A stretch of 64,000 nt of DNA from Stromatinia cepivora (taxonomy: Eukaryota > Ascomycota > Leotiomycetes > Helotiales > Sclerotiniaceae): contig RCTD01000008.1 of the NCBI GenBank assembly GCA_014898415.1, forward strand, positions 1,240,001 through 1,304,000. Reading direction: 5' to 3'. The notes under the pieces are model-generated. The model searched no databases. It was not told the DNA's origin and worked only from the letters and a program-made list of their open reading frames with translations. The position numbers and the translations under genes are program-made. Each line of letters begins with the position of its first letter. The stretch's first letter is position 1. Shown in pieces: positions 10,501-22,675 of the stretch.

Positions 10501-13477
10501 GTGTGGATGTATAGAGATTAAAAGAATTTAGCTGTAACAGTTTCGGCGTGCAAGGATTTGTTGGAAAGGTCTATGGATGACGGTGAGTGCTTTATCCTGT
10601 AATAATATCATGGCTGCGATGGAAGGCCAGAAAATCCGGTTTTAGTCGTGCAGATAAGAGAATGTGAGAGGCGATGATGAATTACGCCGGTCTCCATTCA
10701 ACCGTTTCCCTGGTATGTTTATAGTAAATGGTAGGCTAATGAAAAGAACGACGGATATCAGGGATACAAAAATTGTCGGTGAAAACAGCTGAAGGAAGCC
10801 AGGTGGTACTAGCTTCGATTATGTCGTGATTCAACGTGCAAATCTGCTTGCCAGCCCCGGTAGTCACCTTAACGTAGATCCTATGTTCTACAAATTTACC
10901 AGGACCTCAGGCATGAGTCATTATAATAACAGTTTGTCCCCAAGCGTACCAACGTTCCTGGAATGCATTGTGATTGTGGTGGTTGAGAAGACAGTAGAGC
11001 TCGTAGTTCCTAAGAACATGGCCAGACATGCTGCGATGAGAGGAGGGACGTGTGTGGCGGCGGAGGAGAGAAAGGAGTAGAGTTGAGAATAGACGAGGTT
11101 AGCAAGACATCGGAAGTCAATTCCTTATCGATAAACATCAAATCCCTCTGAGCAGAAGTAGACCTTGAATTGAAGGATGGGTGTGTGTTTGGTGTTGCAG
11201 ACTTGATATTTTCGGTTGTTGCTGAGATGGAAATAGTTGAGCCAATTTTAAAATGGTCGTGTAATTTCGGGTAGAAATGGGTTGAATTTTCCCTTGAGTG
11301 CTCCAGCATGCAACTAAAGGGGGTGGATTTTAGAAAATTTTGGTCATTTTGATCGCAACATAATCTCGCGCTAGTGCTGTTACTCTTAGATGGATATTTT
11401 CAAAGCTTTTGCTTGAACGCTGCATTTTCAAATTGTTTACAACGTTCCACACAATCCTTGGAAGCCCAAGCCAATATCTAACATCCAGTTGACCTCTACC
11501 ACTACTATTGTCGCAAACCAAGAAAGCCCTCGAGACTCCCCTTGGTAGCTTCGTGGGTCGCTAACACGCCTACCAAGTTCTGAGAACATATGGATTGCAA
11601 GAAGCGACAGTCGCAACATAAATCAGTTTCGAAAACGTTGGCCTTCAGCAATAAGCTGTTTGAATCGAATCGTTGCGGAAAAGCGAGTCCAGGTTCCGTT
11701 GCAGCTAGTCGGAGTTTTGCATCTTCAAAGCCGACCGCACAAATTCCTTCGCAAAATCCATTTTGTGGGTCAAAGCAATGTGCGAATATGCAACTGTCAG
11801 ATATTCTTGCAGCTGCGAGATCGTCAAGCAGATAAGATCCTGCATTAAGAATACTAAATCCATTGAAGGGAAAGAGATGGCAAGATGCTGTGCGCTCAGA
11901 TGCAGAGCGGGGGCCTTACAGGCATGGTGTGTGAACCAGAACCACAGAATCGACTGCGCAAAGCACTGTATTGACTGTAGCACAGAGAGGAGAAGAGCTA
12001 TGAGAGAAGCAGTGCTTGGCACCATAGAATGGGAGAATAGACAAAATTGGAGTTGGTGGAAAGAGTGGAAGGTGGATAAAAAGATAATAGCAGAGAGAAA
12101 GGCAGTGAGAATGAAGAGAAGGTACACGTCCTTGGTAAGTCTGGGAGAGCCGATTAGGATTTATCCTAGGGTTCCACAACCATTCTCTTTATTGGAGGAT
12201 GGACATATTTCGACTGAAAGCTATGAGCTTGTTCGCAGATTATGAGATTTCATCGATGGAGTGTGGCAGGTGGTGGATGGTGGGCGGGAGTTGGTGAAAG
12301 TGGGGAGTAGAAGTAGAAATATTGGAAGGGATGAAATCGAATACAATGAGTCGTCCATTTCACCTGGGATTTACCTTTACTTTTCGTGCATTGCACATTC
12401 TGGTGCTCCTGATCAGGAAAGTTCACCAGCTATGCCGAGTTTCCTGTCCATGTTGCAAAAATAAATTCACCATATTATTGTTCTGATGATCCGAAAAGCC
12501 TCTGCAACCAACAGAACACAGCCCTCGAGGTATTCCGGGCCAAAGAGGAGTTACAGAAACCTTGACAGTGAGCAACTAGCTCTCCTGCATAATAAATCTT
12601 GCCTCCGTTTTAAAGATCAAGCAGTTGTTCCCTCTAAAACTCTGAGGATGATCCCTTGTTTGTCTGCGGTGCCATTATTATCACGTGATAGAAATGAGCC
12701 GCTAAGACTCGCTTAGCTTATCAACACGTTTTTTTAAGATGAAGTAAGCCGCATTCACACTAGTGCCCTCTAAGATAATTAGTGTCAAGTCATTCAGGTT
12801 CAGGACAAAGAGTTTGTCAACCTTCGCCCCAAACTCTTTCTTTCCATTTCATCCCCAATCCATCAACAACTTTTCTTCCATCATAAAATACGACAAACGC
12901 AATTGACATAACCACACCTTTACAACTCCGTGGTTTCGCATCAAAAGAATTATACGATCGGAAAAAGATAACACTGTTGGGAAAGTAGCTGTGGAAGGAA
13001 ATAATTATTTGGAGGAAAAGAATAATACAAAGAGAGAGAAAGAGTGGATCGTCTTGGTGGTGTAATTGTTTGGTCTTGTGGAGGAAAGCGGCAGTCTTCA
13101 AAGAAAGAAAAAAAGAACATCACAATAGCAGTATTACTGCAATCTTGTACTATCATTTCCTTTTGAGAGAGCCTTTTTCTGTGTCACCAGAGTTATCTCC
13201 AGTGATCGCAATCAGATTTGATTTCACCTCGTTTCCTTGAACGAAGAAAAAAAAGAGAAGAATCTTGATATTGCACCGGTCGCATTCACGAAACATCCCT
13301 TCTACCCTTCCCCATTCCATCACATTAACTAATTCTCAAGCATTTGCTTGATATATTGAGTGCATCAGAGGAGTAGTTTGTTTTTCTGTACACACCAACG
13401 CAATCGGATATTTTCAACTCAAGGATCAACAACTTCCATAACAACTTCAACTTTGATCAACTTGACCAACAGCAATC
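4501..13477. other. gene-poor region with scattered decayed coding fragments
   Basis: No intact gene could be built across these 9 kb. Base composition is less AT-rich than the true intergenic stretches. Several short segments read like protein: about 5435-5660 (hydrophobic, plus strand), about 5750-6060 (two pieces separated by a plausible intron), 8550-8680, 9120-9360, and 10280-10420 (see the separate entry). All are broken by stops or frame changes. The last kilobase (about 12.5-13.4 kb) includes pyrimidine-rich sequence that is probably the promoter and long 5' leader of the gene starting at 13478. The fragments are best read as remnants of several genes, but apart from the dehydrogenase-like one I do not recognise them. 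Confidence 0.4.
10240..10460 (+). pseudogene. short-chain dehydrogenase-like fragment (relic)
   Basis: From 10283 the plus strand reads GLGNHMARACAEAG followed by KALVIFDAN, then a stop (TAA, 10355-10357). A second frame from 10369 continues with QYAAELCETTG. This order matches the start of a Rossmann-fold short-chain dehydrogenase: glycine-rich turn, helix, beta-strand ending in Asp, then the next helix (family knowledge). The expected N-terminal TGxxxG strand immediately upstream is not readable. A stop and a two-base frame change within 90 bases show it cannot be functional. Identification rests on a short segment. Confidence 0.45.
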
Positions 13478-15455
13478 ATGACGTCCTCAGTGTTCTTCAA
13501 ATTCAGATCCCAAAAGGAACCCTCTAGAGTTGAATTTGATGGTACTGGTATCTCTGTATTTGAGCTCAAGCGTGATATTATCATCAAGAGTGGATTAGGT
13601 GACGGAACCGATTTTGATCTCGTCATTTACAATGAAGCCGACAACGAAGGTAAGCATTTTGTGTATCCCCAAACGAGATATTGATTCTAACCAATATAGA
13701 ATATGATGATGACACTACCGTCATTCCTCGATCAACTTCGATTATCGCTCGTCGATTACCTTCACTCAAGCCGGGAGCAGGAAGAGCCGCAAGATACATG
13801 TCAGGGCAGATGCCGATAAAGCAGAAGAATTCGTCGCGAAAAGAACAAGGGAAGCAGGCAAATGCAAAAGCTATTGCATCTACACAAGGGCTGGCACAAA
13901 TGGATAGTGCGATGACTGAGGAGCAGAAGATGGAAGCTATGTTTCAGGCTCAAAGTGATCAATGGACAGCACAGCAGGAAGATATGGCAAAGTAAGTTAT
14001 TCGTGTCTTTAACCTAGCAGCATCTCCTAACAAGTTCATAGTCAAACACCAGTCTTCCGACTAGGTGGTAAGAAAGGTCAACCTCCACCAAACGTTCCGG
14101 ATCATGAACCACCAACTGGTTACATTTGTTATCGATGTGGAGAGAAAGGACATTGGATTCAGGTCTGCCCTACGAATGAAGATCCAAATTTCGATAATAA
14201 GGCACGAATTAAGCGTACAACTGGTATTCCGAGGTCTTTCCTGAAAACTGTAGAGAAGCCGGTGCAGTTGAGCAATGATGGTACATTGGATGATACAAAG
14301 ACACCATCTGGTGTGATGGTAAATGCTGAGGGAGAATTTGTCGTTGCTGAGCCTGATAAAGCATCTTGGGAACAATTTCAAGCTAAGACCAAGTCATCTG
14401 CTGCTGCCCAGAGAGCTGCTGCTTTAGGAGATAAAGTTTTGAGAGATAGAGGATTGGAATGCGCGCTCGACATGAGAATATTCATAGATCCAATGAAGAC
14501 GCCCTGTTGTGAGAAGACGTATTGCAATGACTGCATTACTAATGCTCTTATCGAAAGCGATTTCACATGCCCAGGATGTCAGACTGATGGAGTATTGATT
14601 GATGATCTGAAGCCTGATGATGAGATGACCGCCAAGATCAAGACTTATTTGGAAGAGAAAGATGCAGCCGCCAAGAAAGAAAAAGAAGAACAGAGAGCTA
14701 AAAGTCCTAGCGTAAAGTCCGATACTGTCACTACACCACCAATCAAAGCATCAAAACCTACAGGAAAGGCTAAATCACCAACGCCGAAACCATCACCTGA
14801 ATCAAAATCACCTGAAATGTCAAAGGTCTTGAAACGTAGTCCCACACAAGGAAAATCAACTATACCCGTCGTTGGTGTTCCAGGTGCACCTTCAGGGCCT
14901 CAGGGTAAAAAGCGACCTGCGGATGAATTACTTGAGAACCCTAAGATTCCTAAAGGACCAAAAGCTATGCGACAGAAAGAAGCTGCCATGAATCCACAAC
15001 AACAAAACATGATGAATGGTATGAACAGCTTTCCAAACATGAACAACATGCCACCACAATTCTACGGTAACGCAAACGGCTTCAACACCGGCATGCCCAA
15101 CATGAACATGATGAACAATTTTGGCATGGGCGGTATGAATCCAATGATGGGCATGAACCCCATGATGGGTATGAACTTCCCTAGTATGAACAACATGCCC
15201 ATGTTCAATAATGCAAACGCATTCGGCAATATGAACCCAATGATGAATGGAAATATGCCTCCAATGAATGGGATGGGTAGAGGAATGAATATGTCGAATG
15301 GTGCGGCAGGAGGATTTCCTAATCAACAAAAGACGGTTTTCGCGGAACCTCTACCGAATGAAGAGGACAATGCATATTTCAGAAAACCGGTTAATCCACA
15401 TAGACATGTGGGAAGACAGAGGAGAGCAAGACCAAGTGATTATAGGGAGCTTTAA
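13478..15455 (+). CDS. MPE1: Mpe1/RBBP6-like subunit of the cleavage and polyadenylation factor
   Basis: Three exons (13478-13649, 13700-13991, 14042-15455) give 625 aa; both introns are about 50 bp with GTAAGC/GTAAGT donors and keep frame. Mpe1/RBBP6 proteins are RING-type subunits of the nuclear 3'-end processing machinery (CPF) and help with poly(A)-site recognition and cleavage. The domain order is diagnostic: an N-terminal ubiquitin-like DWNN domain (residues 1 to about 75, starting SSVFFKFRSQKEPSRVEFDG), a CCHC zinc knuckle (residues 184-197, CYRCGEKGHWIQVC), and a RING-like zinc domain (about 295-334, with CCEKTYCNDC and CPGC). A Ser/Pro/Lys-rich linker follows, then an Asn/Met/Gly/Pro-rich tail (about 470-580) and a basic C-terminus. 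Length and architecture fit filamentous-fungal homologues. The ATG lies after a long pyrimidine-rich leader, context ATCATGAC. Confidence 0.93.
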
Positions 15456-17284
15456 GGGTTACGATACTAGAATTGCTTTTTCCGTTCTATCGACTTCTTG
15501 ATGACAGGCTTCTCGGCTCTTTGCTTCGAATCAAAATGCCGATTATAGATGCAATACAGCATCCACTCATCGCCATCTTCATCTTCTCAACAGAACCAGA
15601 TGCTTTCAAAGCTGGCATTTAAATTTTCGCCTTCCATTGGCAAAACTCAACTCAACACAAAAATAATCTGCATCGTCGCAAGATTTTGCACAGCGGACAG
15701 GATTCTTTTTTCTCTCTTCTTCTCTTCTTTCTTTCTTCCCTTTTAAACTATACGCACGAAACGAAACTTAACTAGAGGCGGATGGGCATGGTATGGGCAT
15801 GGCATCATTGGTGCACGGGAGGCATACTATTTTTGTTACTTGCTTTCGTAAAACTTTGAGGAACCCAGCATTTATGGAGTCTAGGTGTATTGGGTTTACG
15901 TACTGGCATTGGGATTGGGTTGGGATGTTATTTTATTGCCTGGGTTGCCAGCGGATGGCTTTTTTGTTGCATTTACATTTGCGTTTGAGGACGGATGGAT
16001 GCATGCATTATATGATGGATGAATATGGGAATGGGTGGATGGGGTGGTATGCTTGCTTGCTTACTTGTTTGTTTGCGTGCGCGGATGGGGTGGGTGGATT
16101 TTGAGATGTTTTTTGTGAGAGGGAGGGAGATCTTAGAGACTATAAGGTAGAGAGGAGGAAGGGGGAGGAGGGATGGAGAAGTACATAACATGAATTGGGG
16201 TACATATTACAGTCATAGAGAGATCAGAGATACCTTCTAGCGCATGGCAGCGAAGCAAGTTAAAGCAACTGAATGAATGAAGATTTTATTTGATTACTTT
16301 TTGGGGTTTGATATGATTTGATGATGTGATGTGATGTGATTTCTTCTGCTTTGAGTGATGACAAATATTAATACTTCCTGCACTAATATACACATCTATA
16401 TTCTACTCTACCTCAATACCTATCTAACGATCCTTGAAGACTATTCGCCCGCAACACCCCCGCCCCCCAACCCGAAGTCTTGGATTTGCTTTTCTTCTAG
16501 TTCTATATTATTCATCCCTTCTCATCCCATCCTAGTTTATCAATTCAATTTCACTTATTCCTCTTTACAATCCAACCTATACTCCAAACATCAGGACCAC
16601 AATGACACGCAAACAAACTATCAACAATAAAACAATAAAACATAAATACTCTCCTTCATAAAATAATACGATTCCCATTTGAATCGCTAATAAATGATTT
16701 GAATAGCAAGATGGAAATGGTCGGTACGTCATGTGACCAACCTCAAAGGGAACCGTACCACTAGCGAATCTCTAGCCCATTGGCCTTCAATATAAATAGT
16801 ACTCTCTTTTCATAGTGTAGCAATCAAGAATGAATAACAAACAATACCAATATAGTACTATGTAAACGGTACCACCGAAGTGATACCAACAGAAATGTTT
16901 TGTTTGAGTTTTCTGAGGTTTTTTGTTTAGTTAGTGTATATTAAAAGAGGCAAGATGTGTAAAAGATAGTTTTTAGTATTGATGGGGTGGTGCGGTGAAT
17001 GGGGATAGGGGGAGAAAGGGTAGAAGTGGAGGAGGGGAGAAGGGGAAAAGGTGAGGAAGCGTGATGGGGTGAATGATAAATGAATATGAAACTATCTAGG
17101 CAGCAAGATCTCAATATTAGAGGTAAACTCCAAGTGCGTTAATGACTGGATAAGGTGCATATGCATAAGGTGGATAATTGAATGAATAAAAAAAGGAACA
17201 AGAATAGAAATTGGAATTCAATGGAGTAATTAATATCTATCAATATGAGGAACACCTTTGCTTGGTTGCGGAAGTTCATTTTCA

Positions 17285-17307
17285 ATATATATATATATAT
17301 ATATATA
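17285..17307. repeat. (AT)n microsatellite
   Basis: An uninterrupted alternating AT run of about 23 bases. Confidence 0.9.
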
Positions 17308-17763
17308 CCCAAAGATCAGTTGCTTCAAGGTCTTGGGGGAAGTTGGCACTTGAGATCGAAAGGCTTCTGCATGTTTGAGTGAGTTTTGTGATGAGGTATG
17401 GGAATGGAAATGGGACGGGCGTGGAGTTTGATTTTGAGGAGATGGGAGTTTTGACTGTAGACTATGATGCGATGGATGAGTTGGGGATTGGGGATTAGTT
17501 TTTATTGGCGATAGGGTAGAAAAATGGGCAATGATGTGTGAGAGTATTCAGGAATTGACAACAACAAAAACATCCAAAATATCAGGTCCCAAAACCAGAA
17601 AAACAATATCTAGAAACTCTTTGTGGAATTTATCATACAATCATGTAGATCATGTATAAACCCTAACAGCAACCAGCTAGAAAGAACTTTTCCATATATC
17701 CAACAAATATCCCATGACATGATGGCCTTAATATAGAAAGAAAAGGCGAATAATGACGACTTA

Positions 17764-18398
17764 GGGCTGTTTCGGCAACCACAATCTATCGAATAATCCC
17801 CCCTTTGCTTTCGAATAATCCTCCCTTTCCTGTGAAATATATTCGGCAATAAAAGAGCGGATTTTGTATAATATTTCATAATTCAACAGATTATTTTATA
17901 GGGCTTGGAAATATACTAAACTATCTGTTTTTCAATTTATCAAATAATGAAATTTGTATAAGAAAAATAAAGCATGATTAAAAATGACGAATACCAAAAA
18001 GATATCTTCACTTTTTTTTCTATCAAAATTCATTCTTTTTGTAAGCTATTATAAACTTTAACCTCTGAAATTTGAAGTATTTCAATAAGTAGATCTTGAA
18101 ATTGTAAGGAGTTTAGAAATAAAGTTTAATTTTAATTTGAAGCTATTCCCATTTTCGTTTGAATCTAATTATTCAAATTACAATAACGGGATTGGAATTT
18201 CATTTTCTGATTCGTATATTATTCATGTACTTCATTTCCTCTTCAAATTCGATGAATTCGACAAATTTCACAACGGATTACACTATCGAAGGGTATACAG
18301 AGCGGATTAAAATCTATCGATATTTCAATGGATTCTTGAAATAGTGAAATTCCGTTGTATCAATGAAAAACAATGGATTTTGGTAGCCGAAAGTGCCC
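17764..18398. mobile_element. MITE, Tourist/PIF-Harbinger-like, 635 bp, with TTA target-site duplication
   Basis: The left end reads GGGCTGTTTCGGCAACCA and the reverse complement of the right end reads GGGCACTTTCGGCTACCA; similarity continues for about 30 bases (AATC then AT). The element is directly flanked by TTA on both sides (17761-17763 and 18399-18401). Terminal inverted repeats beginning GGGC...TTTCGGC plus a 3-bp TWA target duplication are hallmarks of PIF/Harbinger-derived MITEs (established knowledge). The interior is AT-rich and contains no transposase-like frame, so it is non-autonomous. Internal words such as GAATAATCC and ACGGATTACACTATCGA recur loosely near both ends. Superfamily assignment depends on the termini only. 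Confidence 0.75.
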
Positions 18399-21300
18399 TT
18401 ACTATTGTTGTTGCCATCATCATAATTGCCATTTTATAATGTAAACATACGAAAAATAATAACTGATCAAACGACAACAAGAAAGATCAATGAGACAAAA
18501 AATCAAGTCCCAATTCTCCACAACGCGAATTCCCACATCAATATCATGGAAATCATAGGCTTCTGCCCAGGCATTCTAAACGTGATTTCTCTGCCGGTAG
18601 TAGAGGAATAATTTTGCTTACTTATGCCACGATATCAATTTTCTGTACATTGTGCAAGGTGGGTATCCGTTTATTTCTAGGGTACTGAGGAGGTGTTTCT
18701 TGATTCACTATCCAGCCCTCGACCTAGCGCTCGTGTCTCGTGCCCTTTTCTTTCCAGCTATCCGGTAAAATATCTCACTACTTTCTTATATAAACTTTCT
18801 CAAGCAAGCGTTTAAGCACACTACGTTCTGGGGTATGTTTGGGGTCCTGTCCAATTGTCTGCCTGGCCATCAAGATGTGTAGCGTTGTGGTTATTCTCCT
18901 CTTGGATAACCTCAGGAGCCAGTACTCATTAGAGTTTTAGATTCAGAGAACGGAAGATGTTGTGGTGTGGCATTGGTTGAGAGAGTTTTATTTTAGTATT
19001 ATTGTCAACTTTATGACAAAAGAAGGAACCAACAGCAGCAATGAAGCGAAATGATTAGAAGGCGGTTTCATGTTTCGAAGTTCCTAGAACATCTACCCGC
19101 ACTCCACCACATGTATTCTGGTCATTTGGATTGACCAAAGTACTTTTGGTCATGAGACTGCCGAAATGATCATTGCGAATAGTTTAAGGGGCGTTGAAAG
19201 GATCATAATGACATATTTTATAAAACCGTGGAGCGTGATGCGGGGTACTTCTAGCTGACTTCCAAACTGGGTATTGCGTATAAGCCGATGGGCTTGGTTG
19301 CTTCATTCACTACTACAATACGCATCTCGCTCCTCTTATTTCCCCGCAACATGATCCCACAGCGTGGTACATAAGTTGACCAGGCTCCCAGGAGATCGAA
19401 GCTATAGAGATTCGGAAACTACAAGGATCTCAAGTCCGCCTGGCTGACCATGATAGTTATGCATGATACGGACAGCGATTTTTGGAGTAGGGAGTCTGCG
19501 CTATTGGGTTGGATATAGAGATGTAAATGGAGGAGGCAATGTGATGTGATATGGGATGAGATATGCTATTGTCATTGTCGATATCTTGAAGCAACTATCA
19601 GCTGTATAGGTTTAGTTATTATGATAATATTCTCAGCGACAACAATAAGAAACTAACAAAGTAATGAGATGGTAGTTCACGCTCCACACCACCTCTTTCA
19701 AAACCCTCTCATCCCCGACTAAGTTCTATACTCATTTCCAGTTCAGTTATCTATCTTCCGTGGCTTTAAACTGTGGAAACTACGAAGTTCGACACGGCTG
19801 AGAGATTTGGTTGATATCTTTTGGTTCGATGAGGTACAGAAGAGGTAAGTCCTACTTTTTATGCTACTAGATACAGAAGTTGTAAGTATGAAGTGCGGTG
19901 TAGCCCGTGATTAGGAGTACCACGGAGCATATCTTTTTCGTTCACTACTCTCTTCTCAAATCTATTTCTCTTCAGCAGACTAATCTCACATCCCAATATA
20001 TAAACGAACCACTTTATTGGAAATATGAGATCACGAAATTCCAATATCAGATTTCGCGCGTCGTCATGTGGCAACGGATTATGAGATAGGAAGTTTGAGC
20101 TGGTGCATGAGAAGATCTTAGACACGGAAGTGACTGTGGGACAATGAACCGTTATTCTCATCTTTATTACTATTATCGCTCATAAAGAGACAACAAGATG
20201 ATTTCGACAGCAAGTGAAAAATGAAGATGGGTATTAGACGAGATATACTATATCCCGGGGATTCTCACCCTCATCATTGCTGGCCTAGTTCCCATTCTGG
20301 TTTGATCCTCTGTATAAATGTAGGTAGCGGGGCATGTGCTGTATTATTTATTGCGTTTTTTTTAGATTTGGGGACAGTCAAAAGAGAAATGTATTGCTTT
20401 TTATGCTAGCTTGTTACAAATGTAAGATACAGGAGACAGAATACTCGAAGAGCGGGGTAATGTATCCAATTCCTAGAGACTTCCTTCCTGCATTCACTTT
20501 TCCTTAAACTCATAATCCTTGTGTACTTAATGGACGATTTGATTGGTATTTGGTAGGCTTGGGGATGCAAAAGGGTTATGCTCAAGATCTATTTTGGCAG
20601 TCCTTGGTACGAATTTCAGGATAGCTACATGAATAGATGGATGAATGATTGATGGATAATGAGCGATTAAAATGGAATTAAAATTAGAAAAGATTGTTTA
20701 TATGATCTGAGTTAAGATGGAATGGTTTGTCTAATGACAGCAAAAGGGAAGGTAGTGCGACGATATTACACTATACTCATAGGCCCCAAGGTCCGCGAAC
20801 CGATATATTTTGGTGACAACATAAATGGAATGCTGAGTTGGCACTTTGTCTCTACTGAATTTTCTGGCTTTGCTAACAAAATTATCATCCCTATATTTGC
20901 AAATCTCCTATCTCCAATTTTTTTGCACTGGACACACCTCGCCAGTTTCTTTTGGGGGGTTTGGAAGGTATCTAGCCAAAAATATTGCAAAGAAGAATGT
21001 ATTGCTTTTATGCTACCAGATAAAATATTCATCGCATTGAATTCCTAAATTTAAATATGTTGATTGTGGAGCGGGGTACTCGGTATGATTCTGCGGGGCA
21101 TATTTCAATCACTCACTGCTAATGTAAGGATGCCATACTTAACTTCAAGGAATTTTTATGGAACTGAAATGAGTTGATGTGGTGTATGAAGCTCTCTAAC
21201 TCAGCTCCTATTGAGGAAAGCCGAAACGAAGCCCCAAATATGCTTCGATTCGGGATCTATGACAATGAATATCAACGATATCAGAGGGGTCGCGACTTGT

Positions 21301-22149
21301 ACGATTAAAATATGGAAATATGATAAACAAGAGAGCGGAACATGCAATAAGGGTATGTTGCTGTTGAATAGTAATAGTTTAGATGGAATGAAAATGACAG
21401 TGACGAATAGTGTAGAGAAGAGAGATATGAAACACAACAACATTAACTGGATTTCTTCGATCCATCCCATGAAAAGCCACTATCATGCGATAATATGGAT
21501 GTTGGACATGCAGCGCACAATGGAGTTAAAGTAGTCAAGTTGAACTCTCTGGTTTGCCAGGCTTCGGAATGGGGTGGGAGGGGCGCCGCTGTGGTTAATC
21601 CATATACCACATTGATCCGAATTGAGATTTAGAAAATGTGGAAAGTTGGGATTTCAGCATGAGATGGCGGCCTTCTTCTGGTTATTCACCATCGATCTCC
21701 CATTAAATGAATGACGTTGAGAGAGGCTAGAGCGATTTAGTGCGCTGTAATATATAAAGCTCTCCTTGATCTTCTGTATACAACATAAGAACTGTATAGA
21801 GAATAAGTTCAGACTCGAGAGGGTCTGTGTCTCGAGACCATGTCCATGCCAATATATTGAATGCCAAAAGTACCGCTAGGTGGGTATATTTTGCGTGACA
21901 AAATTCGATAAATGGAAGGAGTTTATTTCTGACAGTGAACTAGGTACCGTTGTGAGTTTAAATACCGTAGGACAGTGAGTTATCTGACTTGACAGGGGAT
22001 GAATATAATTGACAATGAAGTTACAGAGAAAGGAGATGAATTTTTTTTGGAATAAATGAATTAAGCCCGAAGAATCAATAAAAAACTTGGTTTATCCACC
22101 GGACTAACTAAAAGCCTTGTATGAAACCACCCATCATCAAATAATCTGA

Positions 22150-22675
22150 CTACAGATTATATCTCCTTACTCTCTCCAGCTCCTTATCTACACATGCATC
22201 ACAAGTTACATGAAACACCAACTCATCCTGATGCAACTTGTCATTCTCCACTTCTTTCAACTTCCCAAGCTCTTGTTCTAATCAACACTCATGTACGGGG
22301 CTCGTTTGTTTCTCAAATTCGCTGTCTTTTGTTCCAAATCCCTTTTGTAGACAAATACATTCTCTGACTTAAATCCGAGCATTAATTTTTCCAAAGCTGT
22401 TCTTACAACACCCGCATTTCAATATCATACATCAATTTTCCCAAACTGACTTCATGTTTCTCGTGTAAGGCTTCGTTGGTTTCGCGGTGAATGACGACCT
22501 CATCTGTGTTATAAACACATGTTTCGTTCAAAGGAGGAGTTTTGCTCTTTTCATCGGTTGGAATCCATATTCCGTACCCGCCTGTCTCTATGTGCCAATT
22601 CCAAGGGCCGTGGCCGTAGATCTGAGAGTGTTTCTCGTTCAAAAGGTAATAGGGACCGGAGACTATCTATTCATC
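22150..22675 (-). pseudogene. decayed paralogue of the unknown-function gene at 31881-33508
   Basis: On the minus strand, from about 22672 down to 22403, a frame reads YYLLNEKHSQIYGHGPW, then GGYGIWIP and HRETNEALHEKHEVSLGKL. It aligns along its length with the third exon of the gene at 31881-33508 (YYYLNPDGSQLYACGSW, IGYRIWIP, YRETRDCLRDIGAPSLGRL). After about 22403 the frame is lost. A neighbouring frame continues with TALEKLMLGFKSENVFVYKR and, after another stop, a Lys/Glu-rich stretch (ELGKLKEVENDKLHQDEL). The N-terminal exons found in the intact copy are not visible upstream. This is therefore a truncated, frameshifted copy. Confidence 0.7.

Noticed and set aside
11705..12245. overlapping 140- and 160-codon frames on opposite strands
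   Set aside because: Both are open by chance in the same segment; neither shows motifs, a convincing start, or splice structure, so neither is called.
14928..15329. 133-codon His/Val-rich minus-strand frame inside MPE1
   Set aside because: Antisense of the Asn/Met-rich tail of Mpe1; composition explained entirely by that.
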